Origin: Membranipora membranacea
Lineage: Eukaryota > Bryozoa > Gymnolaemata > Cheilostomatida > Membraniporidae
Direction of reading: 5' to 3'
Length of the DNA stretch: 64,000 nucleotides
Assembly: GCA_914767715.1 (NCBI GenBank)
Contig: OU612074.1
Span: 13,254,062 to 13,318,061, forward strand
Position numbers and translations under genes: made by a program. The notes below the pieces were generated by a model. It made no database searches, was not told the DNA's origin, and saw only the letters and a list, made by a program, of their open reading frames with translations. Shown in pieces: positions 14,701-26,700 of the stretch (position 1 is its first letter; every line of letters begins with the position of its first letter).

Positions 14701-17700
14701 GAATCTATGAAGAAAAGGCAACATAAATGTAAATAATTTATATACATGCTGGTTTAGGTCAACATCTGACCCTAAACCGAAGCCATGTGAGGTTTGTTTA
14801 CAACATTAATGTAACAAGTTTGAATTGCAAAGCCGAATTTTCAGAACATTGAGCCAGAAGGTTTTTCAAGTTCACAAAAACAAGACCTGGATTTAGTGTT
14901 TTTTTCCTTGTAAGGATAACATGACACTGAACAGGTACAATTAACAATGGTACAGTCTCATAATAACATAACATGAATACATTGTATTCAGACAACAACA
15001 AAGTGGGCCGATAGCCGTATGTGGGGTAAGAGGAAGTATGAGCGCCAGCACAGTATCAGTACATTGTGTTATATTACTGATAAGTATGTGAATGATTATA
15101 TATGATATCAGGTGACTCCTCTTAGATAACACAGATTTACTGTTACACAAACTAACTAGCAGATATGTTACCAGTATGACTGACCGATCGACGTTACCAC
15201 TAGCTGCTGAACTACTACTCAGTGTAGATAAATTAGCTCGTGAAGTTTTAGGGCTGGAGGTGGCAGAATTAGGTGATGACCTATTTGACGCTGTACTACT
15301 GTGGGATGATGTTCTCCGAACGACAGGAGTTTTAGCTCCTGCCAATTTGTAACCTTCAGCAAAGATAAAAAGCCATGAAAACAAAAGTACCATATAATTT
15401 ACAGCGACATGCGGCAGTTTTGAGGCGGACCCCGGAACGACATACAATTCATATGTCCTGCCATAATTTATGGACAGGTCATTTAGATATGCAAAGAAAA
15501 TTTAATCTCTACTCTACCTCACTGTTAAATGTAAATACAACCTCAGAAAGATAAATTATTTTAGGTATGACAACTCCCTAACTCTTCAAGGTATCTATGG
15601 ATGAAATGGTATGGATGGGTGCTAGACCAAACTTGTTATTACCTGGCCACTTCTGCGCTGCAGCTGGTGTGGTATTACTGGACATGCCGTTATTCTCGAA
15701 TAATGCCTTGTTACGTGCCACAGTCTCACTAAGTCTCATAGCACTACCCTCAGATGAACACGAGCTTTCACGTGAGAATGTCTGTCGTATAGCTGAAAGA
15801 GTAATAATTACAACAACAACTGACAAGAATGAATCTTGCAAGAAAAAAGAGCACATCCACACACAAAACGTATACAATATAATTCATGATTACAATGATT
15901 GTTAAGAGCATGATGAGCCTAGTAAATTTCAATCTTTAGAGGAGGGCAATTTCAAGAGAGAGAAAATGGACTGCTATTTTAGAAAGGATACCATCATGAT
16001 TTGTTGATCAATGACAGAAAGACGAGAATGATGTGGAAATTATGAAGCTCTCTGATTAGCTCTTTGATATATATATTATGTTTAGTAGATTACAATCTGG
16101 GGATGGAGTAGGGGAGACAATCCTCTGTTGTGCTTTAGTTTGTTTGTCAGCTCTGGTTTGACGCTCTTTAGTTTTTGTGACAGCTCTTGTTTGACGCTCA
16201 GGAGTGTTGGGACTTTGTGGGGATATTTGAGCAGATTGAGTTTTCCTGGGACTCTCTGATACCTTCTGCTCCAGTGTAGTGATAGCGTTCACTATAGGCT
16301 TAGTAAAATTTATACATTCTGTAATACAATAGAGCAGCACAACTTCAAAATAGGAGAATCTTTTAATGAACACATGTATAGCATCTAAAATAACATTGAC
16401 CAATGCACATGGTTGTTGAGTGTTAGTTACTTTAAATTTGAGTTGCGTGTTTTTACGGAATAATCGGTACAGGAAAATCCCTCGAGCAGGCAAGCAGTAC
16501 ACCTGAAATTAAGAAGCTTAACACGCTTAACATATCAGAATCTGATATGAGTTAACAAGCGTGCATATGACACACATTCCACAAAATTGTCACTTGAAAA
16601 TAACATTTAAATGCAAAAGCATGATCAGAGAAATGACTTGAGTGAGTTGTGCAGAAATCTGTGTGAGAAAATAAATAATGCAATATGTGAAACACTGCAC
16701 CAAATAATGCTGACTGAAGTAAGCTACGGCTTGGCGATACCAGCTGATAAAGCCAGTTGTGAGAAAAGCAGCGTCTTACAAGCAGCGACTGTCACCCAAT
16801 TAGGAGAAAGAAATTTACACTTACTACCGGTCGTAATCTCATCATGTCGATGACTGTAACTCATCTCACCTCTGACAGGCTGACACCCTACCTCTGTATC
16901 TATTTTATCAGGGCCTGTACCACCGTATGTACCTGTATCAGGGCCTGTACCACCGTATGTACCTGTATCAGGGACTGTAGCTGTTTGAGACCCATTTTGT
17001 TCTCTTTGCTCTGTTGTGGATGTCGATGTGTTTAACTTCCATGTGGCAGGTGTCATAGGAGCTTTTCTAGCAGAAGACCTTATTGACTTCAGATTTGCAA
17101 ACTTCTCAGTATCAGTCGTAACATCATCACAGATCTGTACAGGAGTCAGACGAACAGCAAACTCCTCTGCTAACTTTGGCTCAGGTTCAACAGCATCACA
17201 GTTCAAGGAATTGTAGGTCAGAATGGACTTGACATTAGTACTGTGCTCAGCTACATTATCACCAACCGATACACTGGTTAATCCATTACTTACAGGCCTC
17301 ATCGCCATGTCGGTAAGAGGATATTGTGACAAGCTCTCTGGTGACTCTACATTAGTAGTTAATATATGTGGTGCGTCTGCAGCACCAAGTAAACTCGCGC
17401 GATCATTTGTTGGTATAACAGGCTCAGCTTCATCATAAAACGTACAGAAGCTAAACTCCTCATGCTCATCATCAATATGGCCTTCTGTACCTAGCAGGTC
17501 CTCCAGGGATCGGGCGAGGTCATTATCGGGCAGAGTGGAGGAGAGAGGTATTTCAGCATAGTCCGACTCACTGGAGAGCCTTCGTACATCTCCAGTGTAA
17601 CTCATGTCTGCACCTCGACTTACAGCGTACGTATGGTGGTGAGGGGAGGGGTCAGGGTGAACGAGCCAGTCAGAGAGAGAATCAGACAGTGTCAAGCTCG

Positions 17701-20700
17701 CTGCTGCACCAATAGGAGCGTCAGCAGCAACAGCTGACTCTACAGACACACACCGTACAATTAATTACCGTACAAATTTGTATATATGATATGTGTAATG
17801 TGTATAATAGGATAGCCAGGAATCGTCATTTGCATTCATTGCAATCGTATCAGCAAAACATGCCTTGCTTACCGATTCAAATATCAAATCATCTCTTATG
17901 AATATAGCCAAGCTATGATTTCTAAGCTGCAAAAAGGCAGCCTGAGGAAGCAGGAGACAAGACACTAAATCTGCTAATCACAGCGAATCATTACTAGATA
18001 CATCCTACCATGACGGTGTGTCACAAATCTTTACCTACCAAATACTTCCAGATAATCATCGGTAACTACTGAACAGAAATCACACTCATGATGATAAAAT
18101 ATAGCACAATAGCAACAACCAAGAGGGGTGAAAATCTGTGCGATGGAGGAAAGGTGGTAGAAGATATGATCGTACAATGTTATAACACCACTGTAACATC
18201 AAATATGTTGATAGATGGGCGTATGAAGCAGCAGTAGCAGCTCCTGTTTGAGTATGTGTAAAAGCAGTGCTGTGTGAGTGAAGGCATGGTTAGCTATGTG
18301 TAGGTAGGAGTTATCTTACCATCATCCGTGAATTGATCGTTATCTGCATTATCGTTAGAGATGTTATGAGTTGGCTGATTTTCCTGACCGGAATCGTCCG
18401 CGTGAGTTGAGTTTCTGTTGTCTTCTGATACTTCTTCATAAACCTGTAGAGATAAATCTTGCCAATAAATAATTACAAACATGAAATGTATATTCATTGC
18501 TCCGAAGATTATTGTTTGTTTTCACTATTTCGACTACAATCTTTAATATACTGGTGCTGGTAAACTACTCAAAGCGTATCCTCGCACACGGTTACCTCGT
18601 TTGATCTGGATATAGATTATGCTACTGTCATTGCCTACGATGAAGCTGAAATACTGGCATGTCAAATTTTAACACTATAGTTGAACTTCCAAGTCTCAAC
18701 CAAAATGTGAGGAGCATGCGATACAACAGATTATTAACATCACTACTACAGCAGTACAACAAAGCCCAAAATAAAAGATAGTTTAGTATAAGCTCCCGGA
18801 ACAAACCATCAAACGCAAAACCGATAAGGGAAACACAAAGAAGCATTAGGGCAGCATATACAAGGAGGGTTTACCTGCCACATTATAAAAGGTTAGAAAG
18901 CACTGCCAGGTGAGTAACTAAACTATAAGTTGTCTTACGTTATTATAACAGGAGTCAGCACCAAAAAGTCTTATAAGGGATCCGACTTTACCATGTATAT
19001 ACATCTATCAACCACACGCAGAGACATAGTTGTGATAAGTGAAAACAAAACAGGGGAATTCTTAGGGAGTCACCTCCACTAGATGACGAGGTTATAAATC
19101 ATACAGAGATATTTGTTTGGTGTGACAAACCAGTAGAGTGGAGCAAAGAAAGAGGGATAAGACGGGGCAGCAGCAGTAGCAATGAAGAGACAAACTGACC
19201 ACCATCAACCCAGCACGACATTACACAGAGCTGCTACTGCTGCTGCAGCTTCTACAGCAGCTATAGTAACTCATCACAGTTATTATATAGCAGTTTAATA
19301 ACATATTACTGTATTAGGTCGGAGATGAACTGGTGGTTTCCCTGATGGTAGAGAATATTAACAAAAATATGTACATATATAGGCTGCAAAATGTGAATCA
19401 ATGGTATACACATTTGATAGTGGGTAAGCATGATGCAGGTCTAATTATAACAATGTATAATCTGCCACACAATAAGTTATATTTATTGGATATGGAGGAC
19501 GAACAGAATGAGATAGTACGCCGACATTTGTATTACCAGGCAGTTCATGTATATATTGTTGTTACATGAGGGGCGCTGAAATAATGTTACTCTCTTTTTG
19601 GGCATTCTCTGCTGAAAAAATTAAATAGAGTCTATGAATAGACTCAATACTCGGTGAGCCATATAGATAGGACTTGATTATCACAGGGTAGATCAGTTGA
19701 TTCGATATGGAAATGACCTGTAAGCTGTAAGTAAATATAAGTGGACAGTGGTTACCTTGCTAGATCTATCAGCAGCCTCCACAGGCGGCTCATCGTACTC
19801 ATCACCCTCCTCCTCCTCGCTGCCTCCTCCTCCGACATCAGGCTCATCGATCCCTGACCCCTCATCACTATGTACATCATCGGGAGCCGCTGCTGATGAT
19901 CTATCACTCAAGTCAGCGTATAATCTGTCATCATCCTCGTCCTAACCCACATACCACCATATAAACACTCATCATAGCACAGTGATACAAGCCGCCACAT
20001 ATACGCCGCAGGATAATGTTAGGTTATGTGTACACATATGTACACATAATAATTATTGTAGTCATATAAAGCTAAGCGTGGATTTGTACTGCTAGCGGGT
20101 ATCTGTTTAATCGCACATAGACGGGTATTTTGCACACCGGTAAGGGGATCGTAATCCTACCCATCGCACATTATCATCCACCAGAACATGCATACTGATG
20201 TCCCAACACTGACCCCTCTCAATGAGCTCATTTTTCTTTTATTTACCTATTAGTAGAGGAAAGTGCTAGCAACTATGATATTATGTATATGGGCCAAGCC
20301 AGCCATGTAATTTCACATTTTGATTAATCATAAGCCAACATTAGGGTATAAACTTACCCGTGATTCTCTGTTAGACAGCATTGATCCATTCTAAAAAAAA
20401 AAATAACAATCTCAGATGGCTTTCAATGTATTTCTGTCTCATTGTAAGATGCGGGCAAAGAATATCAGGCACAAAATATAATGCAGTATCTACAAACTGA
20501 TACCCAACAACAAATAAAACATGACAAATAATAAGACTGACACACAGGTATGAGCTGCTAGGGATTGAATGTTGAATGAGTGAGGAATGATAACTCTGTA
20601 CACATCACATGCAACAGCAGCGGAGCAAAACTATCCTCACAGACAACTGGTTATCAAAGAGTCTTACTATCAGACAAAGTAACAAGCACTCACAACGGAA

Positions 20701-23700
20701 ACATCATTGGATAGCAAGCAGTAACTATACTAACATGATCAATAAAAGCCTACAAACCAGAATCAGCTCATAAGCTGTGTACACTTACTTCTCTCAGAAT
20801 ACAAACTGGCTTAGCCTTCATCTCAACCAAGCAGTCGAGTTACAAGTTGACTAAGGTTTATCATTTTAAAAACAATATATTATATATTTTGCAATCTGGA
20901 TATATAAAAGCAACACAGCAGGAGTTATCTGCCAGCAGTTTGTGTTTTGTCAGAATATTTATAGGAGAGTATTGTTCAGTCTATCAATAAGGGTTACGAT
21001 TGGAGTAATATCGTCCAGCAGCCATACGATGATCAGGAGAATAATTATAATAAGTATGATCATCAGATAATGATGCAGCAGCAGCAGCAGTCACATCATT
21101 GTCTTCATGGAATGTATGATAAACACAAGGTTCACTGACGGCTGTATGTACACATTCATCATATATACCATCATATAAAACTAAATATATATCATCCTTA
21201 GATCTGAGAGCTTTGTGCCCCCGAGGGCGAACATCCAATGTCTGATAGAACGAAGAGAGTGGTGGCACCAAATCAACAGGAGAAACATCTGAACCTTCCT
21301 AAAAATCAAAGTCATCGGTACCTTCATCGGAAAACTCTTGATAGACTGCAACTTGAATTAGTTAATAATATTAGTGTGTGATGCACAACACGATGACAGT
21401 GTATTCAATGATGTTCTACAAACAAACTGGAGTTGTGTCCTCAAAACAAGTGATGATAACTACAGAGTCACTTCAAGATTAATGATGAGCGTGTCTTGTG
21501 TTGACCATAAACGTATAGATATGTATTATGTTTATGTTTTTGACACATCATTTGTACTGTGTTGTTATGGTTGCTCATGATCCTCTAGACTGGAATATGA
21601 GATTCACATCAGTATATAGGTAACACATCATAGTTTTGTGACAAGGTCGAGTTGAGAAAAGGAAATTACAGAATGTGTCACTAGCGCGACTGAGTAGTAC
21701 AGTAATATACCTGTAGAGGTGATGTGACGACTCCTCTAACCTCCCGGTGATCTACATAAGTATAAGCTAGCTCATCATCATCATATAACCTGTCACCACT
21801 ATACTCAGTCTGCTGAGAGCTCGGCCCCGCCACCGCCGCCGCCGCCGCCGGCACTCCACCATTACCTACATGCTTTAACATGGCCGATAACCAGTCACCC
21901 TGGTCTAACTTATTCTCTGGCTTTAATAAATAAATAAATACTGTTATGGATAACAGGTAAGTAATCATCTCTCAACTCAGATTGAATTTACCATAATGAT
22001 CATCCATATCAGCGCTTGCACTTTTACACGCGCAAAAAGTTGATGAGCATAAAGAGTTGTCTTAAAATTTGTATTTGCTAGCCATTTGCCTACCTCGATG
22101 ATGAATGCGACCTGGCCTTGTCTTGTGACTGTCAGTGACAGGCTATCCTTCTCTGGTGCATGAGCTAATAATTCATAATCTGTGAGCAGGAGAGAAAACT
22201 CCAAATCTGATGATGTCGAGTCATCTTTGAAACACTCGAATACTCCGTTCCTGATAGCACAGTGACGATGCTGCCAGGTAGATTCACCTAGCAAGTCTGG
22301 GGAATTTAGTTTAACTAAACCTGTAAATAAATTAATAATGTAACATACAGTTATTGCAGTCATTTTATGATACAAACATAAAATGATAACATATTATATT
22401 TGGATACAACGAACAGGTCTTATAGAGAGGCACTCTATTAATAACAACATTTCCCCAAAAATAAACCCCGCAACTCCCAAGTTTTTATTTTATTTTGTGA
22501 GGGTGTTTGATATGGTAGCCATAACCTGCAACTCGGGGTAAATAAGATCTACCCAGTCTACCCTACCTATAAGCTTAAGTGATCAGGAATCATTGTTTTT
22601 GTTTTTAGATTTTAGGGCCACACCATTTCATTTTTGACCACACAACTATTCAGCGATCAGCCCAGGATTGACAGTAGTACCCCAATCATATATATAGGAG
22701 CTCAGCTAGGTGTTCATAATATGAAAACATAAGGCTAATAACTAACCAGATATGATTATATCGGGAGTGGACAATGTTCTATCCAGTAATGAACCTTCCG
22801 ATATCTCTAAATGATGAGCAGCTGCTCTTCCCTTCTTCTTACCAAAAGTCTCCGACAGGAATTTACCTATAAAAGTAGTATATTTATATACAGAGCAGCG
22901 GCAGTCAGGTATATAAAAGTAGTATATTTATATACAGAGCAGCGGCAGTCAGGTATATAAAAGTAGTATATTTATATACAGAGGAGCGGCAGTCAGGTAT
23001 ATAAAAGTAGTATATTTATATACAGAGGAGCGGCAGTCAGGTATATAAAAGTAGTATATTTATATACAGAGCAGCGGCAGTCAGGTATATAAAAGTAGTA
23101 TATTTATATACAGAGGAGCGGCAGTCAGGTATATAAAAGTAGTATATTTATATACAGAGCAGCGGCAGTCAAGTATATAAAAGTAGTATATTTATATACA
23201 GAGGAGCGGCAGTCAGGTATATAAAAGTAGTATATTTATATACAGAGGAGCGGCAGTCAGGTATATAAAAGTAGTATATTTATATACAGAGCAGCGGCAG
23301 TCAGGTATATAAAAGTAGTATATTTATATACAGAGGAGCGGCAGTCAGGTATATAAAAGTAGTATATTTATATACAGAGCAGCGGCAGTCAGGTATATAA
23401 AAGTAGTATATTTATATACAGAGCAGCGGCAGTCAGGTATATTCACTACAGGTTGTCTTATAACAATTTTACACATAGGCCTATACCACAATTGTAAGTA
23501 ATAAAGTAATAATAATGCTCTGTTATTATGACCATAAGGTGTGGTTACTGGTCAGCCAAGGGGTGCCTGAGGGGTAGAAAAGACATCTTCCTATGGAAAA
23601 TCCTTAAATTGACTACCTAGGGTGATATCGCATTTCTAAATTGAAATGAATATTTGTTTATAATTTGATCTAAACAGATGGTGAGCTTTGTGTAGCATGA

Positions 23701-26700
23701 ATAGTATCAGGGAAGTGCCATACACAATACAGAGTACACCTGCATCACCGCCTGACTGCCATCTCCGACGACACTATCAAACAGGTGTCTGTATCTTGAC
23801 AGACTATAATTGATGGATGCTAACATTTAATCAGGAGGTGTCAGTATTACTTTTTCATACACGATCATAACTGCCTCTGGGGCTGAAGTGATAAATACCA
23901 AGATATGCTTGTATAATGAGACTTCATATCTAGCTGATGATATTTGTAGAAAAGTCAAGGCATTGACGGGAAGGACATGAGAAATGAGCAAATGGTTTTG
24001 TGACAAAATTGCTCTACTCTCGTTACCCGAACCTCCCAAACCAAGTTCTTTTGGGTCAAGTTAAGTGAACATGTTGTCAGTAAGAACCTGTGGTGTGACA
24101 TGTTGTCAGTAAGAACCTGTGGTGTGACATTTTAAGCTCACCTACCTATTTTCCCCTTCTTTTCTCGTTTACCGCCGGCAGCAGCCATAGAGGCAGCATT
24201 ACTACTGCTGTCTGATGACATTGTTGATGTCACCTTTCGGTTCTTCATATGGGGAGAGCCATTAACTATAAAATTAATGGTTTTATGTATATTGATGACT
24301 AGACACACTTTTACTTTTTATCATACATTAGACAGTACAGAGATTTAACATTAGATTACATTTATCACAGCAGAAGAAGAAGCCTATACGCAAGTAACCA
24401 CAGAGTGTGGTATCTCTGTTCTATCAAAGAGAAGGAATGCTGAGTGAGTAAAATCAGCTTCAGTGAGAGTATAAGTCAGAACTGAGGCCAGTAGTTAGCG
24501 TAAGTGACAGTGTTGTTTAGAGACCATTATCAACTCATCTAACACTTAGTGTGTTGAGACATGACGGTTGAATCGTATCCATATTCATCATGATAATGGA
24601 TACACTTTTGGGGCAGTGGCTGATCAATGAGATGGTTTTTCTGGTCTAAACAACATTTTTAGCACAATATATACTTAGTGCTGATGGAAAGCAGAATCAA
24701 CAGAGCAGATACGTGTACAGCTTACACTTGTAGCTATAGCAAAAATAATTTAATGGATCTCAAAATTTTGGCACTTAGTTAACGACTCGGTTTTGTGTGT
24801 CTGCCACTCACCACATAGTCCCAACCAATCTATCAGTAAAAAATACTTTATATAACATAAGCTGTAGGGGCTTGGGTTCCATACAAATCTAACGCAACCC
24901 GCCTGTTTAATATTGTGCTAAAAACTGCTACCAGATCGGCCATCAAACACATGTATGGGGGTCTGACACGAAAAGGTGAAAGTCAAAGTGCTCACTACCA
25001 TATATAACAGTACCTTCACTAAAACCCTTTATCTTTTGTAAATAGACCTACTAGTATCTTATTTTACTGATACTATAGATACATTAGGATGTTATTTTAT
25101 TTAAGTACTTGATCAGTGTAGGAAGGTTAGATATATCTTATCTTATCACAGATCAGCTCTGTTAGTATTATATATATATAGTTAGTATATATAGTTAGTA
25201 TATAATATGTTAGTATATATATATATAGTTAGTATATAATATGTTAGTATATATATATATATAGTTAGTATATATAGTTAGTATATATATTATATATATA
25301 TACTAACTATATATACTAACTACATATACTAACTTTATTATATATATATACTAACTATATATATATAGTTAGTATATAATATGTTAGTATATATATATTA
25401 TATATATATATGTAGACCAAGTTTGATCCAGTTTGCCTGTATTTGGAGTTGCTCCCCCTCCACTGGTCATGACCCCCTCCACTGGTCATGGCATGGCCAT
25501 TCGAAGGAAAGCAACTGGTGTGCAGGCAATCTGGATCAAACTTGTTCCAGTAGATATAGTATATAGAATCAAGTGATGACATATATTCTAAGCTTCAACT
25601 TCAAATCTGACTATACACTAATACGATTGTCCGCCAGGATTAGTTATAGTTTTATCATGGTTTTATCTTTGACTAGTGTAAGTGCTCAAACGGTGCAAGA
25701 TGCTGGTGGAGGCATTTCATTATCAACCACTGTGGTTGATAATGAAATGCCTCTACCAGCATCTTGCACCGTTTGAGCACTTAAACTAATCTTTGACATT
25801 TGTATGCTCTAACAATATCAATCTAATTTTTGTGAACAAATTGTAACACAAGTTATCACTACATTGTGTTTGTTAAATGATAGGAGTCAAATTCATCTGA
25901 ATAACCTGAACATATCAAATACCTTAAACCTCTTAGGGCCATAAGAGTGAGCCAATTGCACAATCTTACATCAATCAACTCGGATAACTTAGATATAAGT
26001 ACTATCAATTAATTTCACTGTCCTTATAATGATATAAAATGACATGTTATTAAGTGACAGCAGTGAATGGTTGAAGGAGGATGGCTTGGTTGTGATACAG
26101 TGATATGTACAGTGATATGTACAGTGATATGTACAGTGATATGTACAGTGATATGTACGGTGATATGTACGGTGATATGTACAGTGATATGTACAGTGAT
26201 ATGTACAGTGATATGTACAGTGATATGTACAGTGATATGTACAGTGATATGTACAGTGATATGTACAGTGATATGTACAGTGATATGTACAGTGATATGT
26301 ACGGTGATATGTACGGTGATATGTACAGTGATATGTACAGTGATACACACATATACATACAGGCCCAGTATAACCTTACAGAGTAGATCACTTACCTAGA
26401 GATGATGGGTTATCAGTGTATGTCTCCATACTGCTTATACTACCAGTCTGTTAATTATATACAAACAGATATCATGTTAAGATTTACTGTCATTACTAAA
26501 CACAAGCATACAGCATACAACATAGCTGGCATGCTTTAATAGGGGAAAAAATCAGTGATATGCCATCGGTATCATATGACATAGGGGAAAATAATATTTT
26601 TACACCATTTCCAACAATGTGTGTTAGTCATATATGATAATGGTTTCGGTCAAAGCGCAAAAACGGTGCAACAAACAGCACTTGGAATATATTTATCCAG

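Noticed and set aside
16724-16824. Extension of the 915-bp AFAP1-like exon to the stop of its open frame
   Set aside because: A strong GTAAGT donor at 16825 and exact phase with the next exon (16094-16318) show the exon ends earlier.
22868-23444. Regular repeats that might be mistaken for a CRISPR array
   Set aside because: Units are directly contiguous with no unique spacers, and the context is a eukaryotic intron. The same applies to 1-388.
26024-26399. Open frames of 93-119 codons on both strands encoding tetrapeptide repeats
   Set aside because: They arise because the 12-bp unit lacks stops in most frames; the region is an intron of the AFAP1-like gene.
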